This document shows positions 50,900-63,609 of a stretch of 64,000 nucleotides of DNA, in pieces. Every line of letters begins with the position of its first letter. Positions within the stretch are counted from its first letter, which is position 1. The translations under genes and the position numbers were made by a program. The DNA comes from Lepraria neglecta (taxonomy: Eukaryota > Ascomycota > Lecanoromycetes > Lecanorales > Stereocaulaceae): the NCBI GenBank assembly GCA_033220425.1, contig CM065652.1, forward strand, positions 744,001 to 808,000. The letters are read 5' to 3'. The notes beneath the pieces are model-generated. The model made no database searches. It worked only from the letters and a program-made list of their open reading frames with translations, and was not told the origin of the DNA.

Positions 50900-52800
50900 T
50901 AACACCCGTATCTAGTATCTTAATATCTTCAGGCTTTAATTTATATACCTTATTAATAAATATTAACTTCTTCTCTACCCTTACTATAACGGCCTTCTTA
51001 TCTAGCGAATCTTCTTAGAGAAACTTCTATATAGTATATTCCCGCTTTTAGCCTATCCGATATATTCTCTTATATATCTATCTATCTATCCCTAAAGAGT
51101 AATAGATATTAAACTTGACAAGATTATTAGCTATAGTAAGTGTAAATCCTACGGCTATAACTCCCGTTACCGCTATTAGAATATATAGCCGGAAGTCCTA
51201 CTTATATTTAGGCTCGGCGAGGTTATCGTTATTAGGGTCGAGATACTCCTAAAAGCTATCTACTAGGGCTTTATATATCCCTAGCTTGGTTCTACTATAG
51301 AAAAAGCTAACTATAATATATAATACTCTCTTGATATACTATAGCCGTATTAGTAATCTATCTTTAATATAGAGAGATACTTTATTAAGAGGGAATAGAG
51401 GTAAAGATAGTAGAGACGTAGAGTAGGAATATACTTTAGAAGAAGACGAATATACTAGAGAGAGTAGTTCCGCGATAATAGAAAAGTCGGTTATATATAC
51501 TAACTTCTTATTAGAAGGGAGTATTCGTATAAGGAGATTCTCTAGGAAAGTAACCTTACTACTCCCTTTATAGACCTTAGTAACTTGTTTATACTATAGA
51601 GATTTCTTATTATTCAGCTACTATTTCATCTTCTGCGCTTCGTTAAATATATATACTAAATACTATATCCTAACCAAGTCTACTATATCTAGTAGATCTA
51701 CTAGTACGCGTAAGTAATATATTAACGTTAGGACTATTTTATTCGCTAAGAGCGGAGCTATACCTAGAGAGCTATTCTTTACCCAGTCCCTCTATACCTT
51801 CTCTTACTCCTTAGTAAGATTATTAATAATCTAGGTATAGATATCCTAGATCTTAGTCTTTAGCGGCGGCGGGGTAGTATATACTACTATTTTTATATAT
51901 AGGTCCGGTAGCTTAAGTAGTTCCTTACTAAATAGTAGGGTTTTATCGGTTCGTCTAATTAGAAATAATAGTAGCGTTTTAGGGAAATACTCTTCCGCCT
52001 CTAAAAGCTCGTTTCTCTTTTTAGTAATAGTCTTCTCCTACTACCCTTTATTATTTATATTTAGATAGCTTATAAATACCTTTCCCTATCTCTCTATAAA
52101 TACTAATCTATAATTATAGTATTAGGATTCGTCCTTCTTCGACTAGCTCGGTTACTCGAGGTAAGATATAGAACCTATAAAGTCGCCGGGGGAGGTATCA
52201 ATAGGTATCCCTAAGAGGAACTATTTACGTAGTCGGTCGTTATTATAGAAGCCCGGACGTTCGCCGAAGTTAGTATCTCTAAAATCCGCGAATTTACTAT
52301 TAAGTCCCCTAATAAACGTTATAACGTTAGTAGTAGCGTTTTTCTATCTATAGGCTTCGTTAAATATAATACGGCTATAATATACTCTATATTAACTATT
52401 GAATTTTCTCCCTATTCGTTTTTTCCCCGTGATTTAGATCTATATCTTCGATAGGTTTTTATTTATAAGTTTCTTATAAGACTATAGAGTTATAATATAG
52501 AAGATACGAGTCTATCCTAGTTTTAGCTTCTAGTTATCGCCTATAATAATATCGTTATAGTCCCTTTTACGATTAAATTAGTATTACTTTAGAGCGAGGG
52601 GGGTCTAGTTCTAGATTAGGATAATCTTAACCTTATATTTCCCCTCGCTTTTTCTAAACATCTTATAGATTTCGTTAATCTATATACTAATATTTCCTAG
52701 AGGGATGATTAAAAGAATAGGCCCGCGCTTCGGCTTGAGCTAAGAGGTATATAAGGTTTCTATATATAGATAGGGAAAGGGTAGATCAGGCTAGCCGGGA
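50900..52800 (-). pseudogene. SNF2-family helicase-like copy E2
   Basis: On the minus strand, from right to left, SNF2 marks appear in family order. First is GPILLIIPLGNIS near 52,710 (motif Ia-like: a hydrophobic strand then PL). Next is FLIRRTDKTLLFSKELLKLP near 51,960 (the LRRT linker of SNF2 proteins). Last is a helicase C lobe at about 51,060-51,330: ILIAVTGVIAVGFTLTIANN (motif V) and KRIYRIG (motif VI). Such proteins are DNA-dependent ATPases that remodel chromatin or repair DNA. The copy is RIP-mutated and non-functional. Having two copies (E1, E2) between direct repeats suggests a repeated unit and not a unique host gene. The N-terminal ATPase motif I was not found. Confidence 0.6.
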
Positions 52801-55150
52801 TAGACGGTATTACTTGGCTATTTATAGCTCTCCCTCGAGGGTTAATAGTACTTATAAGCTATTTCGCTATTCTTGACTCTCGATATATTAATTTTATACT
52901 ATATAATATCTAGGAATATCTCGAAATAGCAGACGAAAAGCTTAGTGAATATCTAGAGTAGGCCAAGCTAGCCTGAGCTCCGCCCTAGCTTGGCCTAAGC
53001 CCGGTATAAGCTTTTATACCTAGATATATAGAAGGGTATATATCTTATCTAGTCCTATATTATTAGTAAGCTAACCTCCCTTATATTCGCCTCTCTCGTA
53101 GAAAATTATCTAGAAACCCGCGATAAGTTAATATTTATATAGGGTGACCTCGAGGCTAATAATCTTGACTATAATAGCTTGATCGGTCTTTTTCGGTAGA
53201 TATCTAACGATTTCATAATCTCGAACCTAGTTATCCTCGTCCTACTACTCGTAAAGTAGGGAATTCTATATCGCTATAAATCTAGATAAAATATTAGCTA
53301 ATAGCCAAGTTTAGTAGATATAATATATACTTTTCCTATAGAGCTTTAGGATTATTATTATCCTCCTCCTTACTATTATCTATAAAAATCGAGCTTTTAT
53401 TATTACCTATAGCGTTATCCTCGTTAATAGTTATATTCTTTATACTAAATAGCGACTCTAGTAGCTTTAGTATTACGATTAATAATCGCGAAGCACTCTT
53501 ATTTTCTTTTTTACTCCCCTCCTTACTACTTATATTATAGTCTAGATCGAAGGATAAGGAACGGCCTATATAACGCGTATAGCGTATACGGCGCGAGGGA
53601 GGATAGATAGTATCTTCGTTATCTTTACTAGAGGGATCCTTTCGCGGGGATAGAGTTCTCGGCTATTAACCTTAGTATAATAGTAGCTTAGCTTTTCTAG
53701 ACCCTAGAGACGTTAATCGCGAAGTACTATATAGGTCTAGAATAATTATAATAACCTACTATCCTTTACCTATAAGCCTTCTATATATCCTATTACCCGA
53801 CTATCTCCCTTAGACGAAGGAGCTTTCTTCTTAGACGCCTATACCTTAGGCGAGACTAGTCTAGATTTCTCCTTATTTAACTTATATAATTTTGAGAGGT
53901 AGTAGGAAGAGAGATATAGATCTAATTATAGTATTAGCTTAGCTACGATATTATATAGAAAAGAATTATATACCTAGGCTAATCCGGCCTTCCGCTACCG
54001 GTAAAAGGATCTAAAAGAGATTCTTACAGCGTCGCTGGCCTTATATATACCGAATAGTATTATAGAGATATCGATAGTTTATTATAGGCTTTAGGGTCTT
54101 AAGTAGCCCGGTAACTAAGCGCTTATTACTATCTTTTATAAGATTATCGGCCTTAAGGAGTTCGAGTAATACTATAAATAAGAGGTTACTAAGCTCTAAT
54201 TAGGACTCTAACTTCTAAACTCCGGGGCGTTTTAGTATAGCGACACTATAGGTATACTAGTAGCTACTATCGGGAAGACCACGGCGAATAACGATCCCTA
54301 GCTCGCTGATAGATCGAACTAGCCCTTTATAGACGGCCGGTAAGGGTATAACGGACGCAGACGTCAATCTAGAATACTCCGATATAGCTGCTCTCCTATA
54401 TTTAGATTTTGCTTCGAGGTTAAGTTTAACCCTAAATCGCTTCTCTAAGATTAGGTAGAAGACTAGACTTTTCCCGGCCTAGAGTTTCTACTTGTCGGTA
54501 GCGTTCAGGTTAGTATTTAAGTTATTAGCGAATTATTATACCTATTTTTTAGTAATCGTAGTCAACTTAGTTTAGTTAGTAGATCGGTAATTAGGAATAG
54601 TTCTATCTTCTAGCTCTAGTAAACCGGCTGCTCTAATCGCTAGCTCTAGCTATACTATCTAGTTCCTCTATACTCTATTTTAGATAGTATTATCTGCGAA
54701 TTATAGGCTACTTATAATATATATCTTAGTAAATTATCTTAGGGGCTATTAACTCTAGTCGAAGCCTTAGAAGCCTAATATAGTATATAGGGTAAGGGGC
54801 TAAGATATAAAAGGTAAGGGATAAGTAATTATACTTGTCTAAGCTTAGTAATAGTAGGTACTATATTATCTAGTAAATATTATCGAATTAGAATATAAGT
54901 AGCGTTAGTAGTAGATAAAGATAGCTAGTATTATCTAAGATTAATAAAAAGAGATAGAATAGTACGAAAGAAGATAGTAGGTAATAACTTTATTTATAAA
55001 TTTACTGAAAATTCTACGCGCTAAGACTATCGTATTATTTATAAATTTATATAAGGAGCCTAGTATTCGATCCTCTAGACGAGAGTACTAAATAGTTACG
55101 AGTAGTTCACGAGCTTTAGGCTAATATAATATAGCGTATTATAAAGACGT
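52801..55150. other. AT-rich DNA upstream of the E2 helicase region, unresolved
   Basis: It should contain the N-terminal part of E2. No motif can be read with confidence. A GC-rich AGCTCCGCCCTAGCTTGGCC-type island lies at about 52,965-52,995. Confidence 0.4.
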
Positions 55151-55406
55151 TGGTTGCGAGAGATAGAGGTAATATCGCTATCGTATATTCTAAATGGAGC
55201 TAGGGCGGAGCTTAGGCTAAGCTAGGGCTAGGCGAGGGCCAAGCGGGGGCCAAGCTAAGGCCCACCTAAGGCGAAACCCTAGCTTGGGTCTTAGGCCGAG
55301 CTTATCTAGAGCGACGACCTTATTCCTATAAATAATAGCGTTCCTTATAAATATTGGATTAGATTCGATATAATATATATTTATACTAGAACTATCTAGG
55401 CTACTT
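55151..55406. repeat. Direct repeat flanking E2 (right copy)
   Basis: It starts TGGTTGCGAGAGATAGAGG and shares the GC-rich core and the CCTATAAATAATA box with 50,564-50,815, in the same orientation. Confidence 0.6.
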
Positions 55407-57078
55407 AAGCTAAGGACTAATACGGATATAAAATATATAATTATACTATAAGTATAAATAGTATAATAACACCCTAATCTAATATAACTACTTATATTCT
55501 ATATTACTTATAGTATCTTTAATATCTTCTAATAGTAGTAACTACTCTATTTACTATCCCTTCACGACCAACTTTATTTATTAATCGTCTATATACGAAA
55601 TACTAATATGAATTATACTATAGACAACTATATAGCCGTCCGATATATGCGTATTTAGCCAGATTAGCTATACTATCGAGTTCTATAGTTTCTAGAGTCT
55701 TCTCTCTATCTCAACTACTATTATCTTTCTATTTCCAGCCTCCTAGTATTATAAAGAGGCTTAAATCTAGGGCTTAAGCCTAGTACTAGTAGAAGACTTA
55801 AATTATACCTTCTCTTTTTCAAGGTTAACTAGAACCGTAGTAGTAGTAGAGGAGCGCTAGAATACGGTAGAGAAGGGCTTATTAGTATTAAAGGTAGTAG
55901 AGGAGGGCTAGATAGGAAGACTTCTAATAATGAAGCCGTTAATAACGACGTACTCTTGTAGTCTATCTCTAGCGAACCTATCCTAGTACTATTCGCGTAG
56001 AGAGATAGTTCTAACTCTTTAAAGAGATCGTCCTTAAGGCTTAAATCCTTTACGCTCAGTTTAATATAAATCCTCCCGTATAAATACTCTTCCCTTAGGC
56101 CTATATTCAGTCGATCCTAGTTATTACCGCTTAACCTAAACTATAGGTCTATATATAGCTACTCTACTAGAGGCTTTAGCTCTCCTCGCTACTTAGGCAG
56201 GAGGTAGTAAGTCTCGAGGACTATCGATAGTATCTCTAGAATAGCGTATATATACTATTAGTGCTATTAAAAAATACTATATTAATATAGTCGATATCTT
56301 TCTAATTAGAAGGGATTTCTAGATAGGGAGGCTAGAACCGGGCGGAGTTCTCGAAAGTAACGGCAGGGAATATATTCGGAGGGGCGAAATCGTCTATAGT
56401 AGTAGCTATATATAGGTCTAGGGACGAAGAGAGGGTATAGAATATATATTATATATACTCCCTATACTAGGACGATCGAATCCGGGATAGTAATAGAAGT
56501 ATTAGTTATTAAACACCTAGGCTAAGAGCTTAGGCCAAGAACTTGGGCTAAGTACCTAGGCCAGGAACTTGCGCTAGTACTTTAGGGCCCAAACCCTCCT
56601 AAAGGTATTACGTACTAATTCTTTATTTACTTAGTACGCTTTCTATATTCCTCTATAGGCGATAGGAAGAAAGATAGCTTTCTATAGCGACTTTCTATTA
56701 CTAAAGACCTTTCTACTATAACTAGACAATATAAAGCCTACGGGTTTATCTCCAAGTCCGGTAATAACTTAGTATTTATACGTTATATTAATAAATACCT
56801 TATAGTATACGGTATAAAGAGAAGGCGAATAGTTTATAACGAAGCTATTAGTATAAGAGAGGATTAAGTACTCCTCTATCTAGATATAGATATTAATATT
56901 AATAACGACGAGACGAACGAAAACGGACTAATATTAGTCTCTATAATAGAAGAGGATGATCTAGTAACCCTCGCTATTAGTAAAGGCTATCGCTGTTAGT
57001 AAGACGTACTAACGAAGATAGATACCTATTGAACCCGCGATAAACGCCTTCCTAATCGCGCTATAGATATTTAGTACT
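55407..57078. other. AT-rich decayed DNA, unresolved
   Basis: No element borders or coding motif were resolved. A GC-richer patch of AGGCCAAGAACTTGGGC-type repeats lies at 56,510-56,590. Confidence 0.45.
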
Positions 57079-57312
57079 TGTTACGGGCGCGTATATATAG
57101 TAGCTACTGTCGCATCGCAAGCCTCAATCGTTGTATATATAGCAGGTCTCAATAGTACTTCTTAGTACGACTACGTACGTCTTAGCCCGCGTAGTAGCTT
57201 GGTACTAGAAGTAATACCAAATATCGTATATATATGCTCCTTCTTCTCCTTTAGCTTAGTTATCTTAGTTAATTAATACCTATATAATTCGCTCTATACT
57301 AGCTACCTGACA
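57079..57312 (+). repeat. Probable left LTR of G
   Basis: TGTTACGGGC...ACCTGACA, 234 bases, with a TATATATAG box near the start. There is no second copy in the window to confirm it. Confidence 0.5.
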
Positions 57313-60300
57313 CTATAACTAAGCTCCAAATTACTTACAAGCTCGTACTAGTTATAACTACGAGTCGAAACAAAGTAACTACGGCGGTATAGAACCCTAA
57401 GCAACCTAAGGACTCCTCTATACCAAAATACCCAACCTATAATACCCCCCCCTCGGCGTTCTAATTCGACTACCTATAAGATACGTAGTAAGCCCTCGCC
57501 CGTAAATCGCGCTCTAAGCAAGTTTCTAGTACGGTTTAGCTATATATCGCGTAGTAAGAGTAGGTAGTAATCTATATAAGAGAAGAAGAAGAAATGTTAG
57601 GATAGTAAATCTATATATCCCCGAGTTAATAGAGGACTAGCTAAAATGTAAGGAGATTATCGATAAGGTATTAAAGATACGGTATACTTCGGTACTACCG
57701 GTAGATATACTAGGTAGAGCTAAAGAGGCAAAGACTACTTAGGAAGTAGTTAGTATAGCTTAGTTATAGTACTAGGCTTAATACTCCCCCCTCGAGTTTT
57801 TTAAGATACTAAATAAGCTGAGATATAAGCGGGATACGGCCCTATATTACTTGGATAAATAGGATATAATAATCGAGCGAGGATAGAAGGTAGTAAAGAT
57901 AGACTATAACGCTTAACGTTAGAGAAAGGAGGCTAAGGTAAAGCTCGCCGCTTAAGAGGAGGAGATAATAATACTCTAAGACCGGGTATATATACTAGAA
58001 GGGAATATTAGCTAATTAAATGACGCCCTATATACCGAGAGGAGCTATAAGGTTACTCCTACCCCCTTAATACTATAGGCTAGTAAGAGGAGCGTACGTT
58101 ACCCTAATCTACCGATCTTGACTAATAGAAAAGACCCCGAGTTCGAGGGTTAGATATAAGATATACAAGATAAGCTAGATATAAATACGGACTATTTCTA
58201 CAGCGACCTTAAGTAAGCGAAATATATAATTAGACGAACTAGAGGCAAAGCGAAAGGTATAGTTATATCTTACCGCGTAGGCGACCTAGACTACTTCTAG
58301 AATATATAATCTATTATTACCCTCCTTACTAGCCTATTCGGTAATTCTAATAAAGAAAACCGTTATCGACGAGAATATACCCGCTTATACTAAGGTAATA
58401 CCCCCTTTAATAAATTCTATATAGAGTTCTATAAACTTACTAGCTACCTAGGTTACTAAGATAAAACTATAATAGATAGATTAAAGGATAAGGTTAACCC
58501 CCGTCTAAAGGAAGCCCTTACTACTATACCTACCGATTTTACCTCCGTAGAACCCTTGAGGATATATCTATAGAAGGTAGATAACTTATAAGCCGTACTT
58601 ATTATAGACCGCGAACGGGCGAGCAAAGCCCGTACTGCGAGAGTTACCCGTTAGCTAACTCCCGGTCTCTTATAGCCTATAGCCCGAGCTCCTATCGGAG
58701 GAAAAGACTCTCGTCCCTATACCCCGTATAGTAAAAACAAACCTATATCCCTCTATACGCAATCCGTCCCTATACCCCGCACGCCCTTTATACCTTATAG
58801 CTCGTACTATAACTATAGAGAAGACGGATACTTTATGTCTAACTACCCTAAACCCTATATTATAAAGCCTTATAAGGTAGGTCTAAATAAGATAGATACC
58901 GTAGAAGGGGAATATAAGGATAGTCTAGATAATAATAAGGCGGAAAATAAGTAGCCTTTAATAAAGACGCGTTAAGTAGCGGATTATTAATTTCTTCTTT
59001 AAGCTTTAATCGAGATCTATTTATAAGGTCTCTACTTATAATTACCTATATACTATTTAGTTAAAAAATAAAGTATACGGTTTCAGCTTTACTAGATACG
59101 GGTACTATAGGTTACTCTTTTATCGACGAAGAAGAAGCGTAATTTATCTATACTAAACTAGGGATCTAGCCCCTACTACTCGCTAAACCTCGCCCGTTAC
59201 GTAGCTATAATGGATAGCTATTAGAAGGACCAATTATATATATAATATACCCCTCGTTGGATATTAAAGGCTATATAGAAGTTACGGTACCTATACTTAT
59301 TACCCGGTTAGGCAACTATAAGGTAATATTAGGTAAACCGTAGATGAATATAAATAGTATCCTTCTCGATATAAGAGAGGATAGACTTATCTTTCCCTAT
59401 AATCGATAACCTACTAACCCGAAAGATCGCGAAGACGTATAGCCAAAGACCGTATATATAATCCCCGCTAGGAGAACCACACCGGTAATAATTCTCTAAC
59501 GCCCTCTTACGGCAAGCCCGCCTCCCTAACCCCCTAGTAAAGAAGCTCTACTACCGCGCCTAAAACCAAGCAAAAGACCTACTCCTCTGAATATTATACC
59601 TATTAGCGCCGGTGCGTTCTATAGATAGAGTAAATCCTGGGCGAAATAGAAGGGTACCCGCTGCTTCTCACTAATAATATACCAAATCGATAAGGCTATT
59701 AAGGGATTAAACGCCGATAAGGCTATAGATCTCTATAAGATATCTACCTAAGTAAAAGACGAGATTCGAAACAAGCTGCTATTAGAATATCACGACTTCC
59801 TCGATATCTTCGATAAAACCTAAGTAGATAAGCTACCCCTTTATCGGTCCTATAATTATAAGATCGAGCTTAAGGCCAACGAATATCCCCCGTATAGTCG
59901 AATCTATCGTATATCGGGTAAGAAGCTCCAAAAGGTCAGGGAATACTTAGAGGAGAATCTACAGAAGGAGTTTATCAGTCCTAGTACAGCCCTTTATACC
60001 TTACTAGTACTATTCGTCTAGAAACCGAATAGAAGCCTTAGATTCTATATCGACTACCGAAAGCTTAACGCTATTACTCGAAGAAATCGCTACCTAATCC
60101 CCCTAATCGATAAGACCCTCGCGAGGGTAGTAGGATATAAGTATATTACTAAGCTAGACATTATTGTAGTATTTAACAAGCTCCGGATATATCCCGATAG
60201 TAAGGAATATACCACCTTTATTATATCTCTAGGGGTCTATAAGTATTATATATTGCCTTTCGGATTAACCAATAGCTCGTTGAACTATTAGTATTATATA

Positions 60301-62305
60301 AACGATATCCTCTTTAAATTTATTAATAAGTTCTACTAAGTATATCTCGATAATATCCTTATCTATAGTAAGACGAAGAAAGAGTATATAAACTATATCC
60401 GCCTAGTACTTACAAAGCTCAGGCAGGCTAGCCTACAAGTCGATATCTATAAATACGAATTCCACGTCCAAGAAACTATATTCCTAGGCGTAATACTATT
60501 AACGGAAGGATTAAGGATAGACCCAAAGAAGGTATAGGTCGTTTTAGAGTAGTCTACTCCTACGTCGCTAAAATAGATACAAGGGTTTATTAGCTTCTGC
60601 AACTTCTATCGCCGGTTTATTCAAGACTTCTTAAAAATCGTCCGACCTATAATAAAACTGACTTAAAAGGATACCCTATTTAAATAGTCACCCGCTTATT
60701 AGTCCTCCTTCGATAGTCTAAAGGAAAAGATTACCTTAGCCCTAGTACTATACTATTATAACCGTAGTAAGAAGGCGGTACTAGAGATAGACTTATCGGA
60801 TTATATTAATAGTAGTATACTATCCCAGGAAGACGACAAGAGAGATCTCTACCCCGTAGCCTTCTATAGTAAAAACATACTACCCGCGGAGTATAACTAC
60901 GAGATCTACAATAAGGAACTACTCGCTATTATCCGTTATTTCGAGTATTAGCGCCCTAAACTCAAGTCTACCGATATACTAATTAAGGTAGTTATAGACT
61001 ATAAAGGTCTCAAGTATTTTATAAGTACTAAGGAGCTATCCCGCCGTCAGGCCCGATAGTCCGAGAAACTGGTAGACTATAACTTCAAGATTAGATACCG
61101 TCTAAGATAAAAGAATAAGTACGCTGACGCGTTAACTAGAATACTAGGTTCTACCCTAGCTAGCTAAGACGATGTGTATATTAAATACTAATACCAAACT
61201 ATCCTAACGCTAGACCGCCTAGATATTACTTCTATTAAGCTAGGTAATAATATAAAGGAGGACTTAGTATACTAAGAGGTCCTTAAGGCTAACAGGTTAG
61301 ATAAAGGATACTTAGGCTACTATACTATAGTTAAAAAAGGAGATAAGGCGTAGAAGGGGATCTCTCTATAAAATTACTCGGTTAAGTAAGGTACCCTCTA
61401 TAAAAACGATATATTATAGGTACCTAAGGACGAGCGGCTACTCGCAAGGTTGATTAGAGAGGTTTATAATCCGCCTACTTCTAGATATCCTAGAGTATAT
61501 AGAACGATAGACCTACTACGACGGCACTATTACTAGCCCCGTATACGAGACGCGATAGCTTAGTTCGTATGTAACTGCTATAGTTACTAGAGATCTAAAG
61601 CGCCTAGGGACAAGTATAACGGTCTACTCTATCTGCTATTAATACTAGAGTAAAGATAGAAAGATATCTCTATAGATTTCATTACCGGACTACCCGAGGT
61701 AGACGGACGCAACGCTATCCTTATAGTCATTAATAGGCTATCTAAGGAATACTATTATATCGCGTATACTGCGTCGGAAGAAGGTACCTCAGCCGAAGCC
61801 ACTACTAGATTATTAATCAAGGGCGTATTCCGCCTATATAGTCTGCCGGACTCTATAGTCTCGGACCGTAGACTACAATTTATAGCGGATATCTGGAAAT
61901 CCTTCTACAGGAGACTCGGTATTACTAGTAAGCTCTTAACGGCTTTTTACCCTGAAATAGATAGGTAAATAGAACAAGCGAACCAGGATATCGAGCGCTA
62001 ACTGCGTATCTACTACTCCTATATATAAGACAACTAGTTATAGTAGTTACCTATTACGGAATTCGCTAATAATAACGCTACCTCCTCCGCTACTAAGCTA
62101 ACCCTGTTCTTCGCCAACAAGGGTTTCCACCCCCGTATAAGCTTTAGCCTCGATCCTATAACCTATAGCTCTATACGTGCCAGATTACAAGCCGCGAAGG
62201 CGGGAGATATCACGGGAATAATATCTAAGATACTGGATTATATAAAGACTAACGCCGAGGACGCTAGCTAGCGGATAGCCGAGCAGGCAAATAAGAGAAG
62301 GAAGG
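57079..62305 (+). mobile_element. Plus-strand Gypsy-type LTR element G, right end missing
   Basis: A probable left LTR is at 57,079-57,312. Gag lies at about 57.6-58.9 kb with a zinc-knuckle-like area near 58,820; protease near 59.1-59.4; reverse transcriptase at about 59.9-60.4 kb ([32 protein letters not shown]); RNase H at about 60.7-61.1; integrase at about 61.5-62.2 (ISIDFITGLPEVDGRNA). The element stops at 62,305 where H begins, so its 3' LTR is outside the window or lost. It is a fossil with many breaks. The gene order is complete. Confidence 0.85.
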
Positions 62306-62434
62306 TGTTAAGAATTCAGCGCTTAGTAAGCGCTTGGCGCTTGGCAAGTAGCTTTTAGCTGAGCAAGCTTCTCTTACTTAGAACAACCAACCAATCAATT
62401 ATTCAATTGTATAGAAAGCTCCTTGTCCATGACA
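62306..62434 (+). repeat. Left LTR of element H
   Basis: 129 bases from TGTTAAGAATTC to CCATGACA. Two bases later comes TGGTAGCAACGGG, a typical tRNA-primer binding site. It has AGCGCTTAGTAAGCGCTTGGCGCT-type repeats and little RIP mutation. Confidence 0.65.
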
Positions 62435-63202
62435 AATGGTAGCAACGGGTCTCATGTCTTGCCGAGTACCATTCCAATTGCTCGACAGATATCCAAAGAT
62501 CCAACCAGCTCGCCGCCGTTCCTAGGAACGCCGGAGCACCAGCTACCTAGCAGCCACCAGTCCTCCCTATCCTCCCTATCCTCCCTATCCTCCCTATCCT
62601 TCCGCTACGCCAGTAGCTCCTCTAAAGCCTTATCAAGCAGACTCTACACTAATACCTCAAGCTCGTCGAGTATTACAGGCACTTGCCGGGAAAAGAATCT
62701 ATACTACGTGTTCCTCCTTAAAAGGTCTTCTATATCCTTGATACCTACTATTATAAGAAGTCTTCACTATAGCTTCCTCGAGCCATAACCCGGTCAGCCG
62801 TGATACTATCGTTATCGCTTTCTAGCTTAATAAATTCATTAAGTCAGAATACTTCTACGCTGAGGCCGTTAGCAATCTTACTCGCTACGTTATTTCTTAT
62901 CTTATTAAGAATAATTTCAGACCTACCTAGCAAGACCGCATTCTAAGTGCCTGAGACTACCGAACTCGATCACGGTCTATTGAAGCACCATCTTGGCTAT
63001 CCGACTAGGCTCTAGATCATTCTATTTTTAGAGCCGCTCTGACTAAATTCGAGAAAGACACCGAGCGTTCTAGACGACTTCTCCAGGAACCTCCATCTAT
63101 AGGGAGTACGCCTCCTAGGACGCCGGTATTAACAGCCTCGAATTTTACAGATAGCAGTACTACTACTACAAGAGAAACTTCCGCCGAAGAGACTATCTAT
63201 AA
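62435..63202 (+). mobile_element. Element H, internal start, cut by C3
   Basis: A primer-binding site at 62,437-62,450 is followed by a gag-like Ser/Pro-rich stretch (SSPPFLGTPEHQLPSSHQ). A CCTCCCTAT microrepeat at 62,563-62,600 encodes Leu-Ser-Ser units. CpA dinucleotides are frequent, so it is young or has escaped RIP. It is interrupted at 63,203 by C3; the remainder is outside the window. Confidence 0.55.
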
Positions 63203-63609
63203 TGTTACGACCCACGGTGGTTGTATACCTAATGGTGCGATAGCCACGTATGGGTGCGTGTGTTTTATGCTTCTGTAGGAGAGGAGTTACTCAGGTAGAA
63301 TGGCAGTCTTCATCTATGTAAGTAGTTAATGCGTTCTATATTGATAACTAGTAAAGTATAGTGCAAGGAGTACCAGGAAGATTAACCAAGTTGAACACGC
63401 TGTTCCAAACAGTAGGCAGGGCCCTATATATATAGATATAGGAAATCCTACCAAGCGATCTATAAGCGCTCGATTACCCAGCGCTCTATTGCTTATCATT
63501 CTTGAGCGCTTGATCGCTCAGTGCTCTGGCGCTTATCGCTTAAGCTGCTAGTCCTGTCTATAGTACCTTGTCCTACAGGATAGTCCTGTTAGAACCAATA
63601 GTTCTAATA
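63203..63609 (-). repeat. LTR of C3 (left copy)
   Basis: 407 bases, close to the C1 and C2 LTRs but with its own arrangement of GCGCT/GATCGCTCAG units at about 63,460-63,540. Confidence 0.92.

Noticed and set aside
62423-62788. Open frame read from its first start codon as a separate host gene
   Set aside because: The start lies inside the LTR of element H, before the primer-binding site; the Ser-rich part is better read as gag-like sequence.
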